Origin: Pleomorphomonas koreensis DSM 23070
GTDB taxonomy: Bacteria; Pseudomonadota; Alphaproteobacteria; Rhizobiales; Pleomorphomonadaceae
DNA: 44,660 nucleotides
Assembly (NCBI RefSeq): GCF_000425185.1
Contig: NZ_AULH01000025.1
Coordinates: 1 to 44,660, forward strand
Direction: 5' to 3'
Shown: positions 1 through 8,186 of the stretch, one piece after another
How positions within the stretch are numbered: position 1 is the first letter of the stretch
Layout: every line of letters begins with the position of its first letter
Notes under the pieces: generated by a model
The model's input: the letters and a program-made list of their open reading frames with translations, nothing else
Database searches by the model: none
What the model was told of the DNA's origin: nothing
Program-made: the position numbers and the translations under genes

Positions 1-93
1 ACGATCCGGCGGGACAACAAGCCCGCCGCCAAAGACCTGATCCTTAAAGCTCATGACGAGGCCAACGCCTGCCATGAGCTCTTGCCCTTCGCC
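1..93 (+). other. 23S-5S rRNA internal transcribed spacer (3' part)
   Basis: This stretch directly precedes the 5S rRNA gene. It has no open reading frame with coding character and does not resemble the conserved 3' end of 23S rRNA. The simplest reading is the spacer of an rrn operon whose 16S and 23S genes lie upstream of the window. Confidence 0.6.
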
Positions 94-213
94 GGCCTGG
101 TGGTCATGGCGGGGAGAAATGCACCCGATCCCATCCCGAACTCGGCCGTGAAACTCCCCAGCGCCAATGGTACTCCGTCTCAAGACGCGGGAGAGTAGGT
201 CGCCGCCAGGCCT
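94..213 (+). rRNA. rrf: 5S ribosomal RNA
   Basis: The segment is about 120 nt, the usual 5S length, and its ends pair (GGCCTGG at the 5' end with CCAGGCC at the 3' end). It contains the conserved blocks of alphaproteobacterial 5S rRNA: TGGTCATGGCGGGG, CCCATCCCGAAC, GGCCGTGAAAC, CCAGCGCCAATGGTAC and GAGAGTAGGTCG. It is part of the large ribosomal subunit and marks the 3' end of an rRNA operon read on the plus strand. The ends are accurate to a few bases. Confidence 0.97.
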
Positions 214-309
214 GCAAAGGACAAGATAAAGGGATCAAACACGAACAAAACACACGACTATATCTCTTCACAACAATGCCAGAACACAGACAACTACCAA
301 CAATCCAAA

Positions 310-338
310 GCCCCCGCTGAGCAATCCGCGGGGGTTTT
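310..338 (+). terminator. Rho-independent terminator of the rRNA operon
   Basis: A GC-rich stem (CCCCCGC pairing with GCGGGGG) around an 11-nt loop is followed directly by TTTT. It lies about 100 bp after the 5S gene on the same strand, where an rrn terminator is expected. The 214-309 stretch between them is AT-richer spacer; I see no tRNA in it. Confidence 0.85.
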
Positions 339-365
339 GTGGTAGCTAAACGTAGAACGGTATAC

Positions 366-538
366 AGAAGAGCGAAAAGAGACAGACGAGAAGGAGAGGG
401 AAAAAGGGAAGGGGATGGAGAGGAGGGAAACGGAAGGGGAGAAAAGGACGGAGAGGGAGGGGAGGAAGGGAGAAAGCGAGAGGGAAGGACGGAGAGGGGG
501 GAGGACGGACAGGGAGGAAAAGATCGAGGAGACAGACT
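366..538 (+). repeat. Long polypurine (GA-rich) tract
   Basis: About 170 bp of almost pure G and A on the plus strand (CT-rich on the other strand), with only scattered C and very few T. It is irregular, not a clean short tandem repeat. It lies between the rrn terminator and the 3' end of the response regulator gene. Short ORFs crossing it encode only Arg/Glu/Gly/Lys low-complexity strings, so I do not call a protein. The 539-685 stretch after it holds nothing I recognise. Confidence 0.8.
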
Positions 539-685
539 TCAAGCTGCCGAGACTTGGGGAATCGGAGGGCGGCAGCGGGAAGCTGAGGGATCGCAGATGC
601 CGCAGATACGGTCATTCCCGGCATGCAGTGACGTCGGCGTATGACGACGGCGATGGATCGCTGAGGATCGCGGGTCGCCGTCAGC

Positions 686-1597
686 TCAACCCGGGTCAAG
701 CAGCAGGCGTGTTGCCTTGATGGCGGCCGAGGCGCGGTTCTCCACGCCCAGTTTGACGAACACCTGTTCGAGGTGCTTGTTGACGGTGCGCGGCGATAGG
801 CCGAGGATTTCGCCGATGTCCTTGTTGGTCTTGCCGCGGCTGATCCAGAGCAGCACCTCGGCTTCGCGGCCGGTCAGCCCGAAGGCCGATTTCAGCGTCT
901 CCTCGGGCGCGGCGCTGGCCTCGACCCTGGACAGGCGGAGCAGGTATTCGTCGGCGTCCGACAGGCCGAGATAGCTGAATTGCAGCATCGGCGTGTCGTC
1001 GCCGGGGCTGAAGTCGACCGTCGCCGGCGCGCCGGACCGCCCGCGTCCGGCGATGAAGGCGGCCAGCATCGAAGCCAGCGCCGCCGACGGCTCGCCGACC
1101 AGTCCTTCGATGAGCCGGCCGGCCTCCGGCGTCGCCCAGGCCAGCGCGCCGCTGGCATCGACCGCCAAGAGGTGCCGTCCGGCCGCGTCGAGCGCCATGC
1201 GCGCGCCGCGGCTGGCGCGGGCGTTGGCGAGGTGGACGCGGATGCGCGCCTGAAGCTCGTCGATGTTGATCGGCTTGGTGAGATAGTCGACGCCGCCCGA
1301 CGTCAGGCCGCGCACCACGTGCTCGGTGTCGGAAAGGCCGGTCATGAAGATCACCGGCACGTCGGCGACGGACGGCATGGCCTTCAGCCGGAGGCAGGTG
1401 GCAAAGCCGTCCATCTCCGGCATGACCGCGTCGAGCAGGATGACGTCCGGCGTCGCCCGCCCGGCGATGGCGAGCGCCTGCAGGCCGGAGGTGGCGACCA
1501 GGACGACGACGCCGGTGCCTTCGAGCGCGTCGGTGAGGAAGCTCAGGGTCTCCGGGCTGTCGTCGACCACGAGGACGGTATCGCGGCGCGGGGTCAT
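686..1597 (-). CDS. LuxR/NarL-type response regulator of the urea locus
   Basis: A 303-aa transcription regulator. The N-terminal receiver domain (about residues 1-125) has the acidic pocket VVDDS, the phospho-acceptor Asp in LLDAVMPEMDG and the conserved Lys in YLTKPI. A middle segment (about 135-235) looks PAS-like. The C-terminal LuxR-type helix-turn-helix (about 240-300) contains LTGREAEVLLWISRGKT and LSPRTVNKHL. Its ATG overlaps the stop of the sensor kinase gene by 4 nt (ATGA), so the two are translationally coupled and very likely form a pair. The pair diverges from the urt-ure operon, so I infer that it controls urea uptake and urease. The effect of phosphorylation on DNA binding is inferred from the family. 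Confidence 0.9.
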   Translation of the reverse strand: MTPRRDTVLVVDDSPETLSFLTDALEGTGVVVLVATSGLQALAIAGRATPDVILLDAVMPEMDGFATCLRLKAMPSVADVPVIFMTGLSDTEHVVRGLTSGGVDYLTKPINIDELQARIRVHLANARASRGARMALDAAGRHLLAVDASGALAWATPEAGRLIEGLVGEPSAALASMLAAFIAGRGRSGAPATVDFSPGDDTPMLQFSYLGLSDADEYLLRLSRVEASAAPEETLKSAFGLTGREAEVLLWISRGKTNKDIGEILGLSPRTVNKHLEQVFVKLGVENRASAAIKATRLLLDPG

Positions 1598-4500
1598 GCT
1601 TGCCCCACCTCGTCCAGCAGCCGCGCGAAGGCCGGAAAGTCGAACGCCCGCGCATGCTGCCGGAGGCTGTCCACCAGCCCCCGGTTGGCCGGGTCGGCGG
1701 CGAGGGCGTCGAGCTTGGCGTCGATGCCGCGGACATAGCCGATGGCGAGCAGCGCCCTCAGGTCCTCGATGTGATCGGGCCCGGGATTGCGGAGCGGCGC
1801 GGCCGGCGGCTCGGCGGCGGGCGGCGCCCCGGCCGGCGGGTCGCAGGTGAATTCGAGATGCAGGTGGCGGCCGATCCTGTCGATCAGGTCGTCGAGCGAG
1901 AACGGCTTGGCGAGCACGTCGTCATGCCCGAGGTCGTCGGCCGGCATGGCGCCGTCGCCGATGTTGGCCGAGAGCATGACGATTGGAACGGCGAGGCCGC
2001 GCCGCCTCAGCGCGGTTACCACCTGCCAGCCGGTCATGCCCGGCATCAGGATGTCGACGAAGACCAGATCGGGCACGCCGTCCTCGATCATGGCAAGACA
2101 GTTGGCGCCGTCGGTCGCCGTCAGCACAGTGAAGCCGATCGGCTTCAGGAACTCGCCCATGAGATCGCGATGGTCGGCGTTGTCGTCGACCACCAGGATC
2201 ATCCGGCGCGGCCCGGCGTAGCCGGTGACGGGCCGGGAGGCGTCGAGGCCGGCGCTGCGGCCGGTGGCGCCGAGCATCATGCGGACGTGGAACGTCGATC
2301 CGCGGCCGGGCTCGGAGCGGAGGCCGATGTCGCCGCCGAGCGTCTGCACCAGCAGGCGGGTGATGGTCAGGCCGAGCCCGAGGCCGGGCGTCGAGCCGGC
2401 CTCCCTGCCGCGCTCGAACGCCTGGAAGACGCGGGCCTGATCCTCGGGCGGAATGCCGGGGCCGGTGTCGGACACGGTGATCGTCGCCACCTGGTTGCGA
2501 TAGTCGACGGCAAGGCCGACGGTGCCCTCGGCGGTGAACTTGACGGCGTTGGACAGGAGGTTGACCAGGATCTGCCTCAGGCGCTTTTCGTCCGTCCGGG
2601 CGATCGCCGGCAGCGCCGGGCTGCGCGTGTGGTGGAAGGCGAGGCCCTTGGCTTCGGCCTGCAAGCGGAACATGCCGGCGATCTGGTCGAAGAATTCGGG
2701 AAGGCGCACCTCGCCCATGCGGATCTGGAAGCGTCCGGCCTCGATGCGGGATATGTCGAGGAGGCCGTCGATCAGCCCCGACAGGTGCTCGGCCGAGCGC
2801 CGGATGACGCGCACCGCGTTGCGCCGCTCGTCGGGAATGCCGGGGTCGCGGTCCAGGATCTGGGCATAGCCGAGCACGGCGTTGAGCGGCGTCCTGAGTT
2901 CGTGGCTGAGGCCGACGACATAGCGGCTCTTGGCGTGGTTGGCCGCCTCGGCCCGTTCCTTGGCCTTCTGAAGCTCGGCGTCGGTCTTGCGGTGGGCGGC
3001 GATCTCCTGGAACAGCGCCGTGGTCTGGCGGGCCGTCTCCTCCTCGGCGACGGCCCGCGAATCGCGGGCAAGCACGAAGAACCAGACGACGATGCCGATC
3101 ACCAGCGAGAAGACGACGAACACCACGGCCAGCGTTCCGCCGATCAGGCCGGCCTCGGCCGGATGGCGGCTCGTCGCCTCCCGGAACACCGCGAACACGA
3201 TGGCGCCGACCGCCAGCACCCACAGCGACAGGTCGATGAGGTAGCGGCCGAGCCGGGTGCGCGTCGCCGCGAAGGCCGGGGCCGGCAGCAGCCGCTCGGC
3301 GGCGGCGGCGATCTGGCGGCCGAAGCGGGCGTGCGGCTTGCAGCGGTCGTGGCAGCGGGCGTCGAGCGAGCAGCAGAGCGAGCAGACCGGCGCCGCGTAG
3401 GCCGGGCAGTAGGCCATGTCCTCCGGCTCGAAATCGTGCTGGCAGACCGAGCAGCGGATGGTCGTCGCGTTTCTCCATGCCCGGCGCGGCTTGCGGGCGA
3501 GATAGAAGCGGCCGCCGGTGGCGATGGCGATCAGCGGCGCGGCGACGAAGGCGGTGGCAAGCGCGATGACCGGCGCGAAGGCCTGGGCGAGACCGCCGAT
3601 GAGGCCGGTGTGGGCGAGAAGGCCGAGCAGCGCCGCGGCGGCCATGGCGCCGACGCCGACCGGATTGACGTCGTAGAGATGGGCGCGCTTGAACTCGATG
3701 CCGGGCGGGCTGAGGCCGAGCGGCTTGTTGACAAGGAGGTCGGCCGACAGGGTGGCGAGCCAGGCCATGGCGACGATGGCGAACACGCCGAGCGTCTGTT
3801 CGAGCGCCCGGTAGATGCCGATCTCCATCAAGAGCAGGGCGATGGAGACGTTGAACACCAGCCAGACGACGCGCCCCGGATGGCTGTGGGTGAGGCGCGA
3901 GAAGAAGTTCGACCAGGCGAGCGAGCCGGCATAGGCGTTCATCACGTTGATCTTCATCTGCGAGATGACCACGAAGGCGGCGGTCAGGAGATAGGCGGCC
4001 ATGTCCGACGGCAGCACGTAGCCGAAGGCGACCGCATACATGCGCGCCGGCTCGGCGGCGTGCTCGATGGGCACGCCGTGGCCGAGCGCCAGCACGGCGA
4101 GGAACGAGCCGGCCACCATCTTCGGCGCGCCGAGCACCACCCAGCCGGGGCCGGCGAGGAACAGGGCGATCAGCCAGCGGCGGCGAGGGTCCTCGCGGCG
4201 GGCCGGCACGAAGCGCAGGAAGTCGACCTGCTCGCCGATCTGGGCGGTCAGCGCCAGGATCACCGCGCTGGCCGCGCCGAAGGCGGCAAGGTCGAAGCCG
4301 GCCGCGACCGCCGGTCCGTCGCGGCCGGCAAAGGTGAGCCACGTCTCCACCGAGCCCCAGTCGGACCAGGCGATGAAGGCGAAGGGCAGGATGTTGAGGA
4401 CGATCCAGAACGGCTGCGTCAGGATCTGGAAGCGGCTGATCCAGGTGACGCCGTGGGTGACCAGCGGGATCACCAGCACCGTCGACACGATGTAGGCCAG

Positions 4501-4950
4501 CCAGAGCGGAATGCCCAGGGCGATCTCCAGCGCCGTCGACATGATCGACGCCTCGATGGCGAACAGGATGAAGGTGAAGCTGGCGTAGACCAGCGAGGTG
4601 ACGGTCGAGCCGATGTAGCCGAAGCCGGCGCCGCGCGTCAGCAGGTCGATGTCGACGCCGTGGCGCGTCGCCGTGCGGGCGATCGGCCAGCCGAGGAAGA
4701 GCAGCACGAGGCTGGCGAAGACGATGGCCCAGAAGGCGTTGGTGGTGCCGTAGCTGAGGGTGACGGCGCCGCCGATCGCTTCGAGCGCCAGGAAGGAGAT
4801 GGCGCCGATCGCCGTCTGGGCGATGCGGTCCGACGACCACCGCCGGGCCGACTTGGCCGTGAAGCGCAGCGCGTAGTCTTCCAGCGTCTGGTTGGCGACC
4901 CAGCGATTGTAGTCGCGCCGGATCGGAATGATGCGCTGCCGCTCTGCCAT
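1594..4950 (-). CDS. NCS1 transporter-like hybrid sensor histidine kinase
   Basis: An 1118-aa membrane sensor kinase. Residues about 30-480 are many hydrophobic segments resembling NCS1 (cytosine/purine/allantoin) permeases. A Cys/His-rich patch follows at about 500-540 (including CSVCQHDF and CSLCCS), possibly a zinc site. Two more membrane segments (about 568-630) lead into a coiled stretch. HisKA follows, with SHELRTPLNAVLGY carrying the phospho-His at about 683, then the ATPase domain (N box NLLSNAVKF, DTGPGIP, GLGLGL), then a receiver domain (VVDDNADH, Asp in VFVDILMPGM, Lys in LAKPF) at about 917-1030. The 80-residue tail is unassigned. The adjacent urea transporter suggests the permease part senses urea or a related nitrogen compound. 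Whether it still transports is unknown. Confidence 0.9.
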   Translation of the reverse strand: MAERQRIIPIRRDYNRWVANQTLEDYALRFTAKSARRWSSDRIAQTAIGAISFLALEAIGGAVTLSYGTTNAFWAIVFASLVLLFLGWPIARTATRHGVDIDLLTRGAGFGYIGSTVTSLVYASFTFILFAIEASIMSTALEIALGIPLWLAYIVSTVLVIPLVTHGVTWISRFQILTQPFWIVLNILPFAFIAWSDWGSVETWLTFAGRDGPAVAAGFDLAAFGAASAVILALTAQIGEQVDFLRFVPARREDPRRRWLIALFLAGPGWVVLGAPKMVAGSFLAVLALGHGVPIEHAAEPARMYAVAFGYVLPSDMAAYLLTAAFVVISQMKINVMNAYAGSLAWSNFFSRLTHSHPGRVVWLVFNVSIALLLMEIGIYRALEQTLGVFAIVAMAWLATLSADLLVNKPLGLSPPGIEFKRAHLYDVNPVGVGAMAAAALLGLLAHTGLIGGLAQAFAPVIALATAFVAAPLIAIATGGRFYLARKPRRAWRNATTIRCSVCQHDFEPEDMAYCPAYAAPVCSLCCSLDARCHDRCKPHARFGRQIAAAAERLLPAPAFAATRTRLGRYLIDLSLWVLAVGAIVFAVFREATSRHPAEAGLIGGTLAVVFVVFSLVIGIVVWFFVLARDSRAVAEEETARQTTALFQEIAAHRKTDAELQKAKERAEAANHAKSRYVVGLSHELRTPLNAVLGYAQILDRDPGIPDERRNAVRVIRRSAEHLSGLIDGLLDISRIEAGRFQIRMGEVRLPEFFDQIAGMFRLQAEAKGLAFHHTRSPALPAIARTDEKRLRQILVNLLSNAVKFTAEGTVGLAVDYRNQVATITVSDTGPGIPPEDQARVFQAFERGREAGSTPGLGLGLTITRLLVQTLGGDIGLRSEPGRGSTFHVRMMLGATGRSAGLDASRPVTGYAGPRRMILVVDDNADHRDLMGEFLKPIGFTVLTATDGANCLAMIEDGVPDLVFVDILMPGMTGWQVVTALRRRGLAVPIVMLSANIGDGAMPADDLGHDDVLAKPFSLDDLIDRIGRHLHLEFTCDPPAGAPPAAEPPAAPLRNPGPDHIEDLRALLAIGYVRGIDAKLDALAADPANRGLVDSLRQHARAFDFPAFARLLDEVGQA

Positions 4951-5220
4951 GCCTGTCCCCGGTGCAGTTCCCGTGCCTGTTTTCGAGGCGGATTGCCTGT
5001 GGATCGGGCTCCCGACGCCGCGCCCGGCCGGCCGGTCGTGAGTATCCCGTCCGATCCCGAGACGGCTTCTGCATGTCGCGTGCCGCTTTTCCAGACATGC
5101 CGCAAGGCTGGGCAGCCGTTACGTCAATCGACGTATAGGCGTTTGGCGGGACCGCCCCGACAGTCCTGCCAAGGCCGGCCGAACGATACCGGCGCGTCCT
5201 GCAACAAGACGGGGAACACC
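4951..5220. promoter_or_regulatory. Divergent promoter region between sensor kinase and urtA
   Basis: This 270-bp gap separates the divergently transcribed two-component genes and the urt-ure operon, so it should carry both promoters. I see no convincing sigma-54 motif (GG and GC at -24/-12). The only striking element is the dyad annotated separately at 5120-5135. urtA has a GGGGA ribosome binding site 6 nt before its ATG. Confidence 0.6.
5120..5135. promoter_or_regulatory. Perfect dyad TACGTC-N4-GACGTA, candidate operator
   Basis: A perfect 6-bp inverted repeat with a 4-nt spacer, about 85 bp before the urtA start codon. Short, closely spaced inverted repeats are typical targets of NarL/FixJ-type dimers such as the adjacent response regulator. 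Binding by that protein is inference. Confidence 0.4.
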
Positions 5221-6501
5221 ATGAACACCTTTGCCTCGAAAAGCCTTTGTCTCGCCGCGCTCATCGGCGCCCTTTCCGCCTCGACCGGGCTCGCCAGCGC
5301 CGAGGACACCATCAAGGTCGGCGTCCTGCATTCGCTGTCCGGCACCATGGCCATTTCCGAGACGACGCTGAAGGACACCGTCCTCTACCTGATCGACGAG
5401 CAGAACAAGAAGGGCGGCCTGCTCGGCAAGAAGCTGGAGCCGGTGGTGGTCGATCCCGCCTCCAACTGGCCGCTGTTCGCCGAGAAGGCGCGCGAGCTGA
5501 TTTCGCAGGACAAGGTGTCGGTGGTGTTCGGCTGCTGGACGTCGGTCAGCCGCAAGTCGGTGCTGCCGGTGTTCAAGGAACTCAACTCGATCCTGTTCTA
5601 TCCCGTCCAGTACGAGGGCGAGGAAAGCGAGCGCAATGTGTTCTACACCGGCGCCGCGCCCAACCAGCAGGCCATTCCCGCCGTCGACTACCTGATGAAG
5701 CAGGAGGGCGTCGAGCGCTGGGTGCTGGCCGGCACCGATTACGTCTACCCGCGCACGACCAACAAGATCCTCGAAGCCTACCTGAAGGCCAAGGGCGTCA
5801 AGGACGAGGACATCCTGATCAACTACACGCCGTTCGGCCATTCCGACTGGCAGTCGATCGTCTCCGACATCAAGAAGTTCGGCTCGGCCGGCAAGAAGAC
5901 CGCCGTGGTCTCGACCATCAACGGCGATGCCAACGTGCCCTTCTACAAGGAACTCTCCAACCAGGGCATCAAGGCCGAGGACATCCCGGTCGTCGCCTTC
6001 TCGGTGGGCGAGGAGGAGCTGGCCGGCATCGACACCAAGCCGCTGGTCGGCCATCTCGCCGCCTGGAACTACTTCGAGAGCGTCGAGGGCGACGCCAATG
6101 CCGCCTTCATCGACGGCTGGCACACGTTCATCAAGAACGACAAGCGCACCACCAACGACCCGATGGAAGCCACCTACATCGGCTTCAACGCCTGGGTGAA
6201 GGCGGTGGAGGCGGCCGGCACCACCGACGTCGACACCGTCATCGACACGCTGGTCGGCACCACCGTGCCCAACCTGTCGGGCGGCTACGCCACCATCATG
6301 CCGAACCACCACCTGACCAAGCCGGTGCTGATCGGCGAGATCCAGGAGGACGGCCAGTTCGACATCGTGTCGCAGACGGCGCCGGTGGTCGGCGACGAGT
6401 GGTCGGACTATCTCGAGGGATCCAAGGACCTGATCGCCGATTGGCGCAAGCCGCTCGCCTGCGGCAACTTCAACGTCAAGACGGGCAAGTGCGGCGGCTG
6501 A
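5221..6501 (+). CDS. urtA: Urea ABC transporter, periplasmic binding protein UrtA
   Basis: A 426-aa secreted binding protein of the branched-chain amino acid/amide family that captures urea in the periplasm. The N-terminus is a Sec signal peptide (positive start, hydrophobic core, likely cleavage after LASA, before EDTIKVG). UrtA hallmarks are IKVGVLHSLSGTMAISE, VFGCWTSVSRKSVLP, LFYPVQYEGEE and AGTDYVYPRTTN, and the C-terminal region has the usual GGYATIMPNHH. The reading frame is open far upstream, but the ATG at 5221 has a GGGGA ribosome binding site and starts the signal peptide, so I use it. It is the first gene of the urt-ure operon. Confidence 0.97.
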   Translation: MNTFASKSLCLAALIGALSASTGLASAEDTIKVGVLHSLSGTMAISETTLKDTVLYLIDEQNKKGGLLGKKLEPVVVDPASNWPLFAEKARELISQDKVSVVFGCWTSVSRKSVLPVFKELNSILFYPVQYEGEESERNVFYTGAAPNQQAIPAVDYLMKQEGVERWVLAGTDYVYPRTTNKILEAYLKAKGVKDEDILINYTPFGHSDWQSIVSDIKKFGSAGKKTAVVSTINGDANVPFYKELSNQGIKAEDIPVVAFSVGEEELAGIDTKPLVGHLAAWNYFESVEGDANAAFIDGWHTFIKNDKRTTNDPMEATYIGFNAWVKAVEAAGTTDVDTVIDTLVGTTVPNLSGGYATIMPNHHLTKPVLIGEIQEDGQFDIVSQTAPVVGDEWSDYLEGSKDLIADWRKPLACGNFNVKTGKCGG

Positions 6502-6514
6502 CATCCACCGCCAC

Positions 6515-6541
6515 GGCGCCGGGGAGGGCTTCCCCGGCGCC
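6515..6541 (+). repeat. Intercistronic hairpin between urtA and urtB
   Basis: A perfect 11-bp stem (GGCGCCGGGGA pairing with TCCCCGGCGCC) closes a 5-nt loop 13 nt after the urtA stop. No U-run follows, so it is unlikely to be a full terminator. Such hairpins after binding-protein genes often stabilise the upstream message and raise binding protein over permease. That role is inference here. Confidence 0.7.
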
Positions 6542-6569
6542 GGAACAAGCCGACCTCGGGAAAGGTTCC

Positions 6570-8186
6570 ATGCGACCCATCCGCCTGATCGCCGCCGTCT
6601 GCGTCTGTCTCCTCTCCGTCCTCGCCGCCTCCGCCGCCACCATCGCCGACAGTGAACTGACCGGCTTCGTACGGGCGCTCGGCCAGGGCGATTTCGACGA
6701 TACGGAGCGGGCCGTCGCGGCGCTGGCCGCCACCGGCGACGAGCGCGTCGCCGGCATCCTCGACCGGCTCGGCGCCGGCGACCTCATGGTGCGCAAGGCG
6801 GACGGCGCCGTGTTCGTCGCCGCGAAAGCCGGCAAGGACGTCGCGCTCGCCGACCCGGTGACCGGCGCCGACGCCGGAACGGCGCCAAAGGCCGGCGTCG
6901 AAAAGATCAAGGTCAACAACCGGCTGAGGCGGGCCATTGCCTCGGCCGTCGGCAATCTCACGCTGATGAGCCCTGACCCTGCAACGCGCCGCGCCGCCGC
7001 CGAGGCGGTGCTGAAATCCGCCGATCCGGCCGTCCTGCCGGTGCTCGACAAGGCGATCGCCGCCGAGACCGTCGCCGACGTCAGGGCGACCATGCAGGTG
7101 GCCCGCGCCACGGCGGTGCTCGCCTCCGACGCCGGCGAGGCCGACAAGGAAGCGGCGCTGTCGGCCATCGCCGGTCTCGGAACGCGCGACGCGCTGTCGC
7201 TGATCTCGCCCTACGCCTCGGCCGAAGGCCCGCTCGGCGACGCGGCGCGCAAGGCGGCGGCCGGCATCGAGCGCTCCATGCTGCTGTGGGATGCCGCCCA
7301 GAACGTCTGGTACGGCCTGTCGCTCGGCTCGGTGCTGCTGCTCGCCGCCATCGGCCTCGCCATCACCTTCGGCGTCATGGGCGTCATCAACATGGCGCAT
7401 GGCGAGATGGTGATGATCGGCGCCTATTCGACCTTCGTGGTGCAGGAGACCATCCGTGCCTATGCGCCGTCGCTCGCCGACTATGCGCTGCCGCTGTCGC
7501 TGCCGGTGGCCTTCGTCGTGGCCGGCGGCGTCGGCATCCTGATCGAGCGGTCGATCATCCGCTGGCTCTACGGCCGGCCGCTGGAGACGCTGCTCGCCAC
7601 CTGGGGCGTGTCGCTGATCCTCCAGCAGGCCGTCCGCTCGCTGTTCGGCGCCAACAACCGCGAGGTCGGCACGCCGGGCTGGATGGCCGGCTCCTTCGAC
7701 GTCGGCCAGATGCAGGTCACCTGGCCGCGCCTCTGGATCATCGTCTTCGCCCTTGCGGTGTTCCTGGCGCTGATCGCCGCGCTGAAGCACACGCCGCTCG
7801 GCCTTCAGATGCGGGCGGTGACGCAGAACCGCGCCATGGCCGCCTCGATGGGCATCCGCACGCCGCTGGTCGACGCGCTGACCTTCGGCCTCGGCTCCGG
7901 CATCGCCGGCCTCGCCGGCGTGGCGCTCAGCCAGATCGACAACGTCTCGCCCAACCTCGGCCGCGGCTACATCATCGACAGCTTCATGGTCGTGGTGTTC
8001 GGCGGCGTCGGCAATCTCTGGGGAACCTTCGTCGGCGCCATGACGCTGGGCATCGCCAACAAGCTGCTCGAACCCTATGCCGGCGCGGTGCTCGGCAAGA
8101 TCCTGCTGCTCGTCTTCATCATCCTGTTCATCCAGAAGCGTCCGCGCGGGCTGTTCGCGCTGAAAGGCAGGGCCGTCGAACAATGA
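6570..8186 (+). CDS. urtB: Urea ABC transporter permease UrtB
   Basis: A 538-aa inner-membrane permease, one half of the urea channel. It begins with a signal-like hydrophobic segment, followed by an extracytoplasmic region of about 200 residues that is characteristic of UrtB and absent from most LivH proteins. The LivH-like membrane domain starts at about residue 245 (LSLGSVLLLAAIGLAITFGV, then NMAHGEMVMIGAY). The family signature AGLAGVALSQIDNVSPNLG and the end FIQKRPRGLFALKGR are present. The ATG at 6570 is preceded by GGGAAAGG. Its stop overlaps the urtC start by 4 nt (8183-8186), so the two permeases are translationally coupled. Confidence 0.96.
   Translation: MRPIRLIAAVCVCLLSVLAASAATIADSELTGFVRALGQGDFDDTERAVAALAATGDERVAGILDRLGAGDLMVRKADGAVFVAAKAGKDVALADPVTGADAGTAPKAGVEKIKVNNRLRRAIASAVGNLTLMSPDPATRRAAAEAVLKSADPAVLPVLDKAIAAETVADVRATMQVARATAVLASDAGEADKEAALSAIAGLGTRDALSLISPYASAEGPLGDAARKAAAGIERSMLLWDAAQNVWYGLSLGSVLLLAAIGLAITFGVMGVINMAHGEMVMIGAYSTFVVQETIRAYAPSLADYALPLSLPVAFVVAGGVGILIERSIIRWLYGRPLETLLATWGVSLILQQAVRSLFGANNREVGTPGWMAGSFDVGQMQVTWPRLWIIVFALAVFLALIAALKHTPLGLQMRAVTQNRAMAASMGIRTPLVDALTFGLGSGIAGLAGVALSQIDNVSPNLGRGYIIDSFMVVVFGGVGNLWGTFVGAMTLGIANKLLEPYAGAVLGKILLLVFIILFIQKRPRGLFALKGRAVEQ

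Noticed and set aside
214-309. A tRNA gene after 5S rRNA, as found in many rrn operons
   Set aside because: No cloverleaf-capable segment or TTCGA-type T-loop is present; the stretch is A/C-rich and ends in the terminator.
339-720. ORFs on both strands across the GA-rich tract
   Set aside because: They encode only low-complexity Arg/Glu/Gly or Ser/Pro/Leu strings that follow from the purine-pyrimidine asymmetry.
4951-5220. Sigma-54/NtrC promoter for urtA
   Set aside because: I looked for the TGGCAC-N5-TTGCA pattern because nitrogen genes often use it, but found no match with the GG and GC dinucleotides at the required spacing.
1600-6501. A 1633-codon plus-strand reading frame that contains urtA
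   Set aside because: Only the part from 5221 encodes UrtA. The upstream part is a high-GC shadow antisense to the sensor kinase, with Arg/Gly/Glu-rich non-protein-like sequence.
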